A stretch of DNA of 64,000 nt from Sinobacterium caligoides. Its GTDB lineage: Bacteria > Pseudomonadota > Gammaproteobacteria > Pseudomonadales > Sinobacteriaceae. The stretch lies in the NCBI RefSeq assembly GCF_003752585.1, contig NZ_RKHR01000003.1:558001-622000 (forward strand). Direction: 5' to 3'. Below are positions 25,957 through 35,181 of the stretch, in pieces. Every line of letters starts with the position of its first letter. Position 1 is the first letter of the stretch. Below the pieces are notes generated by a model. The model saw only the letters and a list, made by a program, of their open reading frames with translations. It had not been told where the DNA came from and did no database searches. Position numbers and translations under genes: made by a program.

Positions 25957-27015
25957 TCACTTTAACGGCAAATTAACTCGAGAGAAATCATTGATCTGCC
26001 CTGGCGTAACAAACCTATATTCATACATTCCAACTGAGCCATTTGGCGATAGCTCTAGAGCCTCTCTGTATAACTTTGCAACAAGCTCATCCGACCTAGC
26101 AACGGAAGTCTCACCTTCGAACTTGAAATTACCCATAAGAACTATCATTCTCCATGGTTCTTCAAGCTGTTGATACGCCTTTTTGATGAAAGGTTTATTT
26201 AGAGTTTTGGTATAATCCATATGATAAGCAATATCGACCAAACCTTCATTAAGCCATGTTACTGCATCAGCACCAAACTCCCCCCAAAGGACATCATTAA
26301 CGAGTGTATCCACGCTAATGATTAAGTCCGGATTATAGCTGCGAACCGAGCCAGATATTAATCTAACGGCATCTATCACAGCTTGTTTTTGCCAGCGCTC
26401 AATATTACGACGAGCCGCTGGGTTAACAGACTTCGTTAAAATATCTGCATGGAGACTTCTTGAGTACCTCTTTTCATAGTCATCTGCACAAGCAGCACTA
26501 TCACAGACCTTCTTAGATCGAATATAATCTAGGTTTACACCATCAATATCGTAATTTCTTACAACATCCATAATGACTTGGTTTATTATCTGATGAAACT
26601 CCCTGTCATGGATATTAAACATTGCACCTATAGAAGGGTCTGTAAACTTTGGATAAATATCTGCCTGCCTTAAGAAAACCGTGAACCAAGGGTGAACTTC
26701 TATATCATTTTTATGTGCGATGCTTATAAGATACGACAAAGCATCATGGCGTTTTAAATCCACCTCTTTCAGCTTTGCATCCTTGCCTATAATACTAGAA
26801 TCCCAGGAGGCCCCTCGGCCATGCCACACACAGGGGACAATAATATTAAACCCGGACGCTTTTGCCGTCTCAACCAACTTATCAGCCCCCTCCTTAGTAA
26901 CCCAAAAAAAGTCCTCATCAAATAACACTCGAGGACCAAGAGGGACCTCATCAGATATTGCAGAAAGCGTAAAGAAAATCAATACAGTTAAAATAACACC
27001 CCTTAAGATCATCAT
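25957..27015 (-). CDS. Secreted family-10-like glycoside hydrolase (GHL10)
   Basis: The 352-residue protein has a signal peptide (about 1-21, MMILRGVILTVLIFFTLSAI) and a TIM-barrel of the GHL10 type. Conserved segments are NIIVPCVWHGRGASWDSS, the HPWFTVF strand, and YDIDGVNLDYIR, whose acidic residues are the likely catalytic ones. Related proteins are called putative glycosyl hydrolases and sit in exopolysaccharide clusters. It would act in the periplasm or outside. The first four bases overlap the end of the Wzy-like gene (ATGA), so it belongs firmly to the polysaccharide operon. Confidence 0.78.
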   Translation of the reverse strand: MMILRGVILTVLIFFTLSAISDEVPLGPRVLFDEDFFWVTKEGADKLVETAKASGFNIIVPCVWHGRGASWDSSIIGKDAKLKEVDLKRHDALSYLISIAHKNDIEVHPWFTVFLRQADIYPKFTDPSIGAMFNIHDREFHQIINQVIMDVVRNYDIDGVNLDYIRSKKVCDSAACADDYEKRYSRSLHADILTKSVNPAARRNIERWQKQAVIDAVRLISGSVRSYNPDLIISVDTLVNDVLWGEFGADAVTWLNEGLVDIAYHMDYTKTLNKPFIKKAYQQLEEPWRMIVLMGNFKFEGETSVARSDELVAKLYREALELSPNGSVGMYEYRFVTPGQINDFSRVNLPLK

Positions 27016-28199
27016 GCTGCCTCACTAATTAACGTTTTTTTATAAGCCATTGCTTCCTTTCCACGCACAACGCTCAACAGCTGAATCCTTGCCTCCCCAA
27101 GCCCCAGCACACAAAAGAGCATATACGGCATAACACCGTGCATAACACCATTCATAAGACCATTGACGAACATAAACAACATGTAATAACTAGATACAAC
27201 TAGATACTTATCGTTATAAAAAAATTTGGACACCCTATTAAAGTGACTATAAAAAACCATAAAAAACAATACATAACCAACAGCACCGCCAAACTCAAGC
27301 CACTCCAAATGAAAGTTATGAACTGTAGAACTGTTTTTAGCGCTAGAGAAGCCATTACCAAAAACTGGCTTATCAACAAACTTTTCAACCGAAGGTTCAA
27401 AGGTTTTTAAACGACCGTAAACGCCGTTTTTCCAGTAATCTATATTGGTGAGTCGCTCAAGAGAGTTTTCAAGCTTAGGATCCCAACCGGATGGCTTAAA
27501 AAAAGACGAATTAAATACAAAAAAGACACTAAAAAATAAAGTAACAATCATGAAAAGTGTATAAACACGGCAAACAGAGCGACCACTTACAAACCTATTA
27601 AACACTGGGCTAACGGCAACAGTAACCATATACGCTCGGCTCAGCGTCCCCATTAAAGACAACGAGTTTAATAGTATAAGAAACCATTTCACCCAGCCTT
27701 TGAATAAATTAGTATATAGAGAGAATACAATCACAAACACTGAGAAAGCGCCTACTGAAATTGCATCCCTATCAAAGACATCAATCCTCACACCAAACCC
27801 TGTCCTATATATTTCCAAAACATAAAAAACTGAAAAAACACTAAAACCAAAAACAAGTGCCCTCACCGAGCTAACATACCCTTTCTCCGTAACAACCATA
27901 CCTTTCAACAAAAAATATGTTGCCATAGGTATAATCACACCATGAATAGCCTTATATGCTGAGGCAGAAACATCATCAACAAAGAAAAGATGTATCAGAT
28001 AGAGAAAACAAATGGACAGAAGATAAAAGTCAACAGAGGTATTCATCCGGGTAACTCTTGACAAGTAAGAGATCATTGCGGTAGGCAGCAGAAAGGCAAC
28101 ACCAAGGATAAACAAGGTCCAGGTACCACCAACCAACTCAAAAGTCAGAACATCAACAGAGAAAGGTAACCAAAACAATGTCAAATATAAAAAAAACAT
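27012..28199 (-). CDS. O-antigen polymerase/ligase-like membrane protein (Wzy)
   Basis: The 395-residue protein is nearly all membrane segments (about ten to twelve), rich in Phe, Leu and Val. A large periplasmic loop contains VHNFHLEWLEFGG, the His-Asn...Glu-Gly pattern of the Wzy_C/WaaL family. In this operon it most likely polymerises the repeat unit, but a ligase role cannot be excluded. It is one of the most AT-rich genes of the window. It starts three bases after the flippase stop codon. Confidence 0.8.
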   Translation of the reverse strand: MFFLYLTLFWLPFSVDVLTFELVGGTWTLFILGVAFLLPTAMISYLSRVTRMNTSVDFYLLSICFLYLIHLFFVDDVSASAYKAIHGVIIPMATYFLLKGMVVTEKGYVSSVRALVFGFSVFSVFYVLEIYRTGFGVRIDVFDRDAISVGAFSVFVIVFSLYTNLFKGWVKWFLILLNSLSLMGTLSRAYMVTVAVSPVFNRFVSGRSVCRVYTLFMIVTLFFSVFFVFNSSFFKPSGWDPKLENSLERLTNIDYWKNGVYGRLKTFEPSVEKFVDKPVFGNGFSSAKNSSTVHNFHLEWLEFGGAVGYVLFFMVFYSHFNRVSKFFYNDKYLVVSSYYMLFMFVNGLMNGVMHGVMPYMLFCVLGLGEARIQLLSVVRGKEAMAYKKTLISEAA

Positions 28200-28202
28200 A
28201 AT

Positions 28203-29627
28203 TCACCTATAACTTATTAACCTTACGGCACGACGACCTTCTTTTAAAAACGGAACACAAACACTAAACACCAAAAAACAAGCAACAAGCACAGCATAAG
28301 AAAGCAAATCCCACTGCTGCCAATTTAAATATAAAACAAACAACAATGGCACATTCACAACAAGAGCCTTAAAAAATGGCAAAACAACAAGCGCCTGTTT
28401 AAGAACAAACCTATAGAGATAAAAAACCGCAAATAAATAAACAAAAATATTAACCAACGTAACGCCAACCACCACATATATCGCAGGACTATCGAAAAAC
28501 ACAACCAGACAAACAACCAGGAGCTTTGCCAAAACAAGAAAAACATCAAAGATAAAACGAACCCTTTGCCTACCATAAAGTTCAAACAATCCAGAAAACA
28601 CCCTGTGGATAAGCATGAAATATGTGCCAGATATTAACACCGAGGCATACCACCCAGAAGAGCGCCAAAGCTCACCAAAAACAATAGAAAAAAGCAACTC
28701 ACCAAAGCACAACAAAACCAAAGAGACCGGCACAAAAAGATATAAAAGAAGCACTGACACATCCAAAATAAGATTTGCAATCCCCTTTATATTACTGCGA
28801 TTGTCTGATGAGTACTTTATAAAAGAGTTCGCCAGGCCATCCCCAAGTAGAACTATAGGCATATTCACCAACTGCATAGCCAAAAGAAAAAAGGCAGCAT
28901 CCTCAGGCGTGTAGAAAAAGGCAAAGACAAGCACCGGCACATAACGCCCAAAAGAATCTAACAACAACGACGGTGTCGAATACAGTAAGTATGAGCGATA
29001 TTTAGATAAAAGCGTTATCGCCCTTGAATAGGATAATAAAGTAAACGTTAAGGAAGCATTCACCTTTAGATAGATAATACTAACTAGAAATGAGGCCGTC
29101 GCACCAACAATCCTTGCCAACACCAAAAAGACAGCACTTACTCCCCCCGCAATAACTAGCGCCAAAACAATAGCTAGAAGCCTATCACTTATATTATCAA
29201 CAATACGCGCATAGGCCATACCCTTAAACTTATTTATATAAATAAGCCTAGACTGGCTAGTCAAGCAAAAACCCATCACTAACAGGACGACAGGGACATA
29301 AAGATATTCAGGCTCTCCTAAGCCGAGAAAAAAATAACATATACAGGTTACTACCTGAAGAGCTACTACTGTTATCAGTACCGCAAGCCAAGACAAACAA
29401 AAAAGGCCTTGTGCATCACTATCATTATCACTAATAGTTATTGCTGCATTCAACCTCCAGGCAACGACAGGATAAATAATTAATACAATTGCAATAAATG
29501 TAGCGTAGACACCGTAATCCTCGGGCGAGTACAAATGAGTGATCACCGGCATCAAGGCGAACGATACTGCCTGCGATAATGCACTGGCCACTACCAACAT
29601 CGCGCTATTCTGTAAAAAAGAAGCCAC
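28203..29627 (-). CDS. Oligosaccharide flippase family protein (Wzx)
   Basis: The 474-residue protein has about 12 to 14 membrane segments. Its start (LQNSAMLVVASALSQAVSFA) and the SPEDYGVYATF motif are typical of MATE-like Wzx flippases, which move undecaprenyl-linked repeat units across the inner membrane. It is separated from the upstream glycosyltransferase by one base and from the polymerase by three. The base composition is AT-rich. Confidence 0.88.
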   Translation of the reverse strand: MASFLQNSAMLVVASALSQAVSFALMPVITHLYSPEDYGVYATFIAIVLIIYPVVAWRLNAAITISDNDSDAQGLFCLSWLAVLITVVALQVVTCICYFFLGLGEPEYLYVPVVLLVMGFCLTSQSRLIYINKFKGMAYARIVDNISDRLLAIVLALVIAGGVSAVFLVLARIVGATASFLVSIIYLKVNASLTFTLLSYSRAITLLSKYRSYLLYSTPSLLLDSFGRYVPVLVFAFFYTPEDAAFFLLAMQLVNMPIVLLGDGLANSFIKYSSDNRSNIKGIANLILDVSVLLLYLFVPVSLVLLCFGELLFSIVFGELWRSSGWYASVLISGTYFMLIHRVFSGLFELYGRQRVRFIFDVFLVLAKLLVVCLVVFFDSPAIYVVVGVTLVNIFVYLFAVFYLYRFVLKQALVVLPFFKALVVNVPLLFVLYLNWQQWDLLSYAVLVACFLVFSVCVPFLKEGRRAVRLISYR

Positions 29628-29628
29628 T

Positions 29629-30807
29629 TTAAAGCAGTTCCATAAGCTTCTTTTCGACCTGTGCCGCTATATGCTCATATGTTCTGCTTTTCATTATATA
29701 GTTCCTTCCTCTCTCCCCCATTTCCCTCAATTCTTCCTTATTAGCCAACATGCAGACCATAGCATTAGCAAAGTCTTCATGGTTATAGTTCACGCATACA
29801 CCTGCTCCACTCTCCTCAATCAGTAGACGTTGATCTGGTATATTATTTACAACAACAGGCTTACCCAACGCCATATATTCCACCACCTTTGTTGGGCTTG
29901 AACACTCATACAACGGAATTTCAGGAACTGCTGCTACACATAAATCACAGCCCGCTACCACGGACCAAGCTTCCTTCTGATCTAACGCCCCTGTCATCTC
30001 TACTTTATCTGACAAGCCAAGTTCGGCAATAATCGACTCTATATACTCAAAGTCCCCGGATACTTCCTCCCCTCCTACAAGACACAATTTGGCCTCAATC
30101 CCGTAGTTCACAGCAGCAGAAAAGGCATGCACGATAAACTCAACCTTCCTAAGCCGGCTAATCACCCCTAAGTAAGCTATTTTGGTTACATCGTGTTGAG
30201 TAGGAATAACATTTTCTACACGCATACGATCAAAACCCATAGGGACAGCAGTAAACTTATCCTTATTCACCTCATTACAAAGTAAGTCTTTCATTCCTTC
30301 ACTCTGTACAAACAAGTGCTTTGAATAAGGTATAATAATGTGATTCAACGTAGCTTCAGTGACTATCGACCTAAGCCTTGTAATAAGTTTGCCTTTATCT
30401 TTTGCTGCGAGATCATACTCTAAATGATATGGGTATGAGAGCCAATAAACAAAATCAACACCCTTTAATTTGCAAGCAAGCATAACAAAAGGCGCCGAAA
30501 AGAACTGATCTTTGTACACAACAAAATCATAACTTCTCTCACCAAAAAACAAAAAACGAAAATCCTTAACGAAGCTTTTTGACAAGTTCTTCAAGCGAGA
30601 CAAAGCACCAGAACTATTCCTCGTCACCCATGCTCGACCACTGTAAAAGTCGGTTGAATAGCTTTTTTCTACAGGCTCTCTTGCCATCAAGAACCAATCA
30701 ACCTTATGACCAAGCTCCTGGAACTCCTGACCAAAAAGAACTCTAACATCAGGCCTTAACGGTGGAAACCTATCTCTACTTAAATACGCCAACGATAAAC
30801 TTTTCAT
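29629..30807 (-). CDS. Glycosyltransferase family 4
   Basis: The 392-residue protein has the GT-B layout. The N-terminal half contains a membrane-associating basic patch (LKNLSKSFVKDFRFLFFGER). The donor half begins IAYLGVISRLRKVEFIVHAF and carries the EX7E-type element ECSSPTKVVEYMALGKPVV. The sugar is unknown. It is the third gene of the operon after wecB and wecC. It lies within the AT-rich section. Confidence 0.83.
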   Translation of the reverse strand: MKSLSLAYLSRDRFPPLRPDVRVLFGQEFQELGHKVDWFLMAREPVEKSYSTDFYSGRAWVTRNSSGALSRLKNLSKSFVKDFRFLFFGERSYDFVVYKDQFFSAPFVMLACKLKGVDFVYWLSYPYHLEYDLAAKDKGKLITRLRSIVTEATLNHIIIPYSKHLFVQSEGMKDLLCNEVNKDKFTAVPMGFDRMRVENVIPTQHDVTKIAYLGVISRLRKVEFIVHAFSAAVNYGIEAKLCLVGGEEVSGDFEYIESIIAELGLSDKVEMTGALDQKEAWSVVAGCDLCVAAVPEIPLYECSSPTKVVEYMALGKPVVVNNIPDQRLLIEESGAGVCVNYNHEDFANAMVCMLANKEELREMGERGRNYIMKSRTYEHIAAQVEKKLMELL

Positions 30808-30878
30808 CCCAACCCTACATCACTTGATAACACCAACAAAAACAGAAAGTACAATTCAACAGCAAATTAGAAGCTGCC

Positions 30879-32081
30879 TCACTTTATTATTCCACGTGTA
30901 TCAATCACTACTTTCTCACCCAGTTCAGCCGCTTTAAAGTTTTTAAATTTTTTATGGTCGACCAAAAGCAAAACAATATCTGCATGCCTTATCGCTTCAT
31001 CAACGGAGCACAATTCAAACTCACTTGACTCCTTTAAGTTAGGCTCGCATATCAACAAATTACCAACATCGTCGGCCTGTAAGCGCTTAACAATATCAAA
31101 GGCTGGAGACTCCCGAAGGTCATCTACATCTGCTTTAAATGCTAACCCTAAGCAGGCAATCACTGGATCCTTGAATTTATCTGCACACCTCTTTACACGC
31201 TCAATCACCCACTCAGGCTTAGCATCATTAACTTCTCGGGCAGTGCGAATCAGGTGTGAATGCTCCGGTGAGCGATCAACAATAAACCAAGGATCAACTG
31301 CGATACAGTGTCCACCTACGCCAGGGCCTGGCTTCAAAATATTCACACGCGGGTGGCGGTTTGCCAGCTCAATCACCTCCCACGTATTGATAGTTTCTGA
31401 CTCGCAAATCATCGACAACTCATTAGCAAAGGCAATTTGCACGTCACGAGATGAGTTTTCTGTTAGTTTGACCATCTCCGCCGTTTTAGCCGTTGTCGAT
31501 AGCACCTCTCCCCTAACAAAGTCCTCATAAAAATCGACAGCTTGCTGCGTTGACTCCTCATTAATACCACCTACGACCCGGTCATTCTCAACCAACTCAA
31601 TGAGAATACGCCCGGGCAGCACTCGCTCAGGGCAGTGGGCAACAAACACATCATCGCGATGCCCGTCTTCCTTTAATATTTTCGCCACCACCTCATCAGT
31701 AGTACCCACTGGACTCGTTGACTCTAGAATTACCAAATCACCAGGCTTTACATATGACGATATTTTCTTCGTAGCTTCAGCTACATAAGTAAGATCAGGT
31801 TTCTTCCCTTCTTTAAATGGCGTCGGTACTGCAATAATAAATACGTCGGCAACACAAGGCTCTATATCTGCTTTCAAGTGACCACTCTGCACCGCCGACT
31901 TAACCATGATATCGAGATCAGGCTCTACAATATGAATCCGCCCATCATTAATCGTATCCACTACATCCTGCGAGATATCGACACCATGGACATCGTAGCC
32001 TTTAGTGCCTAATAATGACGCTGTCGGCAAGCCAATGTAACCTAGCCCCATGACACAGATTTTCTTTAGTCGAGCTGACAT
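30879..32081 (-). CDS. wecC: UDP-N-acetyl-D-mannosamine dehydrogenase
   Basis: The 400-residue protein has the N-terminal Rossmann motif GLGYIGLP (11-18), the central domain with KLTENSSRDVQIAFANEL, and the catalytic Cys in GVGGHCIAVDPWF, all as in WecC. It oxidises UDP-ManNAc twice to UDP-ManNAcA using NAD. It lies 87 bases after wecB, which makes its substrate. WecC rather than a UDP-glucose dehydrogenase is supported by both the sequence and the pairing with wecB. Confidence 0.93.
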   Translation of the reverse strand: MSARLKKICVMGLGYIGLPTASLLGTKGYDVHGVDISQDVVDTINDGRIHIVEPDLDIMVKSAVQSGHLKADIEPCVADVFIIAVPTPFKEGKKPDLTYVAEATKKISSYVKPGDLVILESTSPVGTTDEVVAKILKEDGHRDDVFVAHCPERVLPGRILIELVENDRVVGGINEESTQQAVDFYEDFVRGEVLSTTAKTAEMVKLTENSSRDVQIAFANELSMICESETINTWEVIELANRHPRVNILKPGPGVGGHCIAVDPWFIVDRSPEHSHLIRTAREVNDAKPEWVIERVKRCADKFKDPVIACLGLAFKADVDDLRESPAFDIVKRLQADDVGNLLICEPNLKESSEFELCSVDEAIRHADIVLLLVDHKKFKNFKAAELGEKVVIDTRGIIK

Positions 32082-32168
32082 TCATTACTCCTTATTCGTT
32101 GCAGCTAGCAAACATTCACTGTTAACGCTTAATATCTTTTCAAACAACAATTCATCAACAAACAATTT

Positions 32169-33305
32169 TTAGCTCTGAGCCAACACTTCTATTATTCTCT
32201 GTGTTGCACGACCATCACCATAAGGATTGCTAGCCGATGACATCTTATTAAGTACCTTCTCATCTAATAACACCTGCTCAACGCCTTCGACTATTTTTTG
32301 TGTGTTAGTACCCACAAGCCTGACGGTACCGGCTTCAACAGCCTCCGGGCGCTCTGTTACATCTCGCATGACTAGAACAGGCTTTCCTAACGATGGCCCT
32401 TCCTCTTGAATGCCGCCAGAGTCTGTCAAGATCACATCACTCTGATTCATCAGCCAGACAAAAGGCAAATACTGCTGGGGCTCAATAAGACTTACATTTG
32501 CTAGCCCTGATAGGATGTCGTTAACCGGTTTTTGCACATTGGGATTCAAATGCACTGGGTAGAGCAATAGCCAATCAGGATGCTTTAATGCCAGATTTTT
32601 TATGGCAGTACATAAATCGACGAAGCCCTGACCAAAATTCTCCCGACGATGACCCGTTATTAAAATCATCTTACGTTTTTCATCAACGATCGAGCTGTAA
32701 AGTGCCTTACCAAATGTATTTTTCCAAAAACTCTTCGGCATTTTCTGCGCTTTATCTCGCACCATTAGCAACGCGTCAATAACTGTATTTCCTGTCACGT
32801 ATATCGTCGATGGATCTACGTTTTCAGCTAGCAGGTTGTTCTTTGCGGTTTCTGTTGGAGCGAAGTGATAGCTAGCGAGGCGCCCCACTAGCGATCTGTT
32901 TGCCTCCTCTGGGAAGGGTGCCATCATATTGCCAGTACGCAAACCTGCCTCTACATGCCCTACTTTAATCCCTTCATAAAAAGCTGCTAGAGCTGCTGCA
33001 AAGCAGGTTGTTGTATCACCATGTACCAAGACAACATCCGGCTTTGATTGCCGTAAGACTTCACGCATACCGGTTAAAACTCTCGCCGTAATATCATATA
33101 AATCTTGCCCTGGTCGCATCAGGTTCAAGTCATAATTGGCTTTGATTGTGAAGATATCCATTACTTGATCTAGCATCTCACGGTGTTGGGCCGTGACACA
33201 CACTTCACCATCCAATATCTCCGCTTCAGTAACACCCAATACAACCGGTGCCATTTTTATCGCCTCAGGGCGAGTACCGAAGACTGTCAGGATTCTTTTA
33301 TTCAT
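32169..33305 (-). CDS. wecB: UDP-N-acetylglucosamine 2-epimerase (non-hydrolysing)
   Basis: The 378-residue protein shows the family segments TVFGTRPEAIKMAPV, VLVHGDTTTCFA, VGHVEAGLRTG and ILTDSGGIQEEGPSLGKPVL. It converts UDP-GlcNAc to UDP-ManNAc for WecC. It is the first gene of the nine-gene operon and is preceded by a long leader with a good promoter at 33735-33763. AGGTGA lies three bases before the ATG. The length equals that of E. coli WecB. Confidence 0.95.
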   Translation of the reverse strand: MNKRILTVFGTRPEAIKMAPVVLGVTEAEILDGEVCVTAQHREMLDQVMDIFTIKANYDLNLMRPGQDLYDITARVLTGMREVLRQSKPDVVLVHGDTTTCFAAALAAFYEGIKVGHVEAGLRTGNMMAPFPEEANRSLVGRLASYHFAPTETAKNNLLAENVDPSTIYVTGNTVIDALLMVRDKAQKMPKSFWKNTFGKALYSSIVDEKRKMILITGHRRENFGQGFVDLCTAIKNLALKHPDWLLLYPVHLNPNVQKPVNDILSGLANVSLIEPQQYLPFVWLMNQSDVILTDSGGIQEEGPSLGKPVLVMRDVTERPEAVEAGTVRLVGTNTQKIVEGVEQVLLDEKVLNKMSSASNPYGDGRATQRIIEVLAQS

Positions 33306-33877
33306 AGATCACCTAGCGACCAGGGAGCATGCAAAAAACACATATCAACACTCATCACAACACTCATCACCGATCCTTTTGCAGCCACAACCCCATGGCC
33401 TTAATTATTATTATTCAGGGTCGCCCACCCCCTTCCCCATAACCTTTTCAATCATCGTCAAGACAACAAGCTGATCAAATAACGATCAAAATAGCTAATC
33501 ACGACAATATAGTTTTACACAGCTCCATTTGAAAAATATGACGAACAATCACAGCACAAAGAGTTTTTTATTTTCATTTAAATGTGGCAACAACGCACTG
33601 AATTATCAGTCACTTATCTATTCTTATAATTGTTTGTCGAGCATGACCATAAATCGATTACAACACATCCTGAGGACAAATAACACTTCCACTCACGATA
33701 TGACTTAGCAATAGCCATGATTTTCTATAAGACTATGATATAGAAGGGTAATAATAGTGTAAACATCTTCGACAGATGCTTTCGACGAGCAACGCAGAAG
33801 CGTTAGCGTCCTGGGGCTTACTACTAAACTGTAGCAACACAAAGATGCTGACGATGAAACAATGGTAAAAGCAAGGC
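33306..33877. other. Long leader region of the polysaccharide operon
   Basis: About 570 bases without a gene lie between wecB and the YebC-family gene, both on the minus strand. From the predicted start site the wecB transcript would have a leader of about 420 bases. It contains a perfect 12-base tandem duplication (AACACTCATCAC twice, 33347-33370). No JUMPstart or ops element was found in the operon's direction, and no known riboswitch was recognised. Confidence 0.5.
33735..33763 (-). promoter_or_regulatory. Strong candidate sigma-70 promoter for the polysaccharide operon
   Basis: On the minus strand TTTACA (33758-33763) and TATCAT (33735-33740) each match the consensus at five of six positions and are 17 bases apart. 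It is the best promoter-like sequence between the YebC-family gene and wecB, and points to wecB. Confidence 0.6.
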
Positions 33878-33908
33878 AAAAAAATACCCAGCACTTTCGA
33901 ACTGGGTA
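33878..33908 (-). terminator. Rho-independent terminator of the YebC-family gene
   Basis: Read on the minus strand, TACCCAG (33908-33902) pairs with CTGGGTA (33891-33885) around a ten-base loop and is followed by seven T (33884-33878). It lies about 50 bases after the stop codon, so it isolates this gene from the polysaccharide operon. Confidence 0.85.
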
Positions 33909-33960
33909 CTTACTGCAAACTACTTAAGCTTCGAACTAAGTCGTCGGCTTAACCTGCAAA

Positions 33961-34680
33961 CTACTCAAACTCAGCGTTGTGGTAGACGCGCTGAACATCA
34001 TCCAGATCATTCAACATATCGATAAAGCGATCAAACATCGCCACATCATCACCGCTTATTGGTGCAGGGTTCTGCGGTACAAACTGGATTTCATCGACAT
34101 CAAAATCTATCTCTCCGAAGGCCTCCGCTAAAGCCGTTTTAGCCTTAAAGTAGTCGGTGTGCGGCGCGAAAATGGTCATTTTTCCGTCTTCCACTTCGAT
34201 ATCAGTTACATCAACATCGGCCATCATCAACGTCTCAAGCGCTGTCTCTTCATCTTCACCAGAGAAAACAAAAATAGCGCTGTGATCGAACATGTGACTA
34301 ACAGCACCCTGTGTGCCGATCTTACACTTGGTCTTGGTAAAGCACTGGCGCACATCACCAAACGTACGGTTCGGGTTATCGGTCAAACAATCGACAATAA
34401 CCATACAGTTACCGGGACCAAAACCTTCGTAACGAGCCGGAGAGAAGTCCTCACCACCACCACCCTTGGCCTTATCAATCGCTTTGTCGATGACATGAGT
34501 TGGCACCTGATCTTTCTTAGCACGCTCAATCAGGCTGCGTAGGGCTAGGTTTCCCGATGGGTCTAAGCCACCCGACTTGGCGCAAACATAGATTTCACGT
34601 CCATATTTGCTGTAGACCTTGGCCTTGGCATCTGACGTCTTTGCCATGGATTCTTTGCGGTTTTGGTAGGCTCTGCCCAT
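33961..34680 (-). CDS. yeeN: YebC/PmpR-family protein, YeeN type
   Basis: The 239-residue protein is full length for the family. The segments [41 protein letters not shown] and the C-terminal [12 protein letters not shown] are conserved. The N-terminus ([19 protein letters not shown]) and overall pattern are closer to E. coli YeeN than to YebC. Family members bind DNA or help ribosomes through proline-rich stretches. It is a single-gene unit with its own terminator. Confidence 0.88.
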   Translation of the reverse strand: MGRAYQNRKESMAKTSDAKAKVYSKYGREIYVCAKSGGLDPSGNLALRSLIERAKKDQVPTHVIDKAIDKAKGGGGEDFSPARYEGFGPGNCMVIVDCLTDNPNRTFGDVRQCFTKTKCKIGTQGAVSHMFDHSAIFVFSGEDEETALETLMMADVDVTDIEVEDGKMTIFAPHTDYFKAKTALAEAFGEIDFDVDEIQFVPQNPAPISGDDVAMFDRFIDMLNDLDDVQRVYHNAEFE

Positions 34681-34829
34681 TGCGCTATCCCATTTAACAG
34701 TATTGAAATCGTGAATGTTACAACTAAACGCTAAGCGATGGTAGGACTATGCTACTGCTTACACAGATGCTATTAAATTAACCATAAGTTTAAGGTAAGC
34801 TCTATCTATCTGGTTGAGGCTACGCTGCA

Positions 34830-35159
34830 ATGAAAAAAATCATTCTCTTCGCACTGGTTGTATTGACGATCGAGATGCGTCATGACATCGCAGACCTCTT
34901 CGACCCGCCACCACCTTTCGACGCAAGTAAAACCAAAGTCGTGTTATATAGCGCCAGCTGGTGTCGTTATTGCGCTAAAGTTCGTGCCCTTTTTGATCAG
35001 TATGACGTCCAATATACGGAATACGACGTAGAGAAATCTGTGCGCGGAAAGCAAGGATACGATGCTCTAGGAGGCGGAGGCATCCCCATCACCGTCATCA
35101 ATGATGGCGTGGTTAGAGGCTATGATCGAGACAAAATTAAACAGCTTCTCGGCCATTAG
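34830..35159 (+). CDS. Glutaredoxin-like protein with N-terminal membrane anchor
   Basis: The 109-residue protein starts with a short hydrophobic stretch (MKKIILFALVVLTIE) that may be a signal or anchor. The rest is a thioredoxin fold of the glutaredoxin family with the redox motif WCRYC (two Cys) and the cis-Pro in GIPITVI. If the N-terminus is an export signal the protein acts in the periplasm, unusual for a glutaredoxin. It converges with yigZ. Confidence 0.75.
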   Translation: MKKIILFALVVLTIEMRHDIADLFDPPPPFDASKTKVVLYSASWCRYCAKVRALFDQYDVQYTEYDVEKSVRGKQGYDALGGGGIPITVINDGVVRGYDRDKIKQLLGH

Positions 35160-35181
35160 CCGTCTACGAGTAGAGCGACAG

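Noticed and set aside
33400-33460. Leader peptide frame of 14 codons in the wecB leader (minus strand)
   Set aside because: It has an ATG but no ribosome-binding site and no clustered regulatory codons, so it is probably chance.
33795-33815. ops-like sequence AGCGTTAGCGT upstream of the polysaccharide operon
   Set aside because: It matches the ops core at 9 of 11 positions, but on the plus strand, opposite to the operon, and it lies upstream of the predicted promoter. It cannot act on the wecB transcript.
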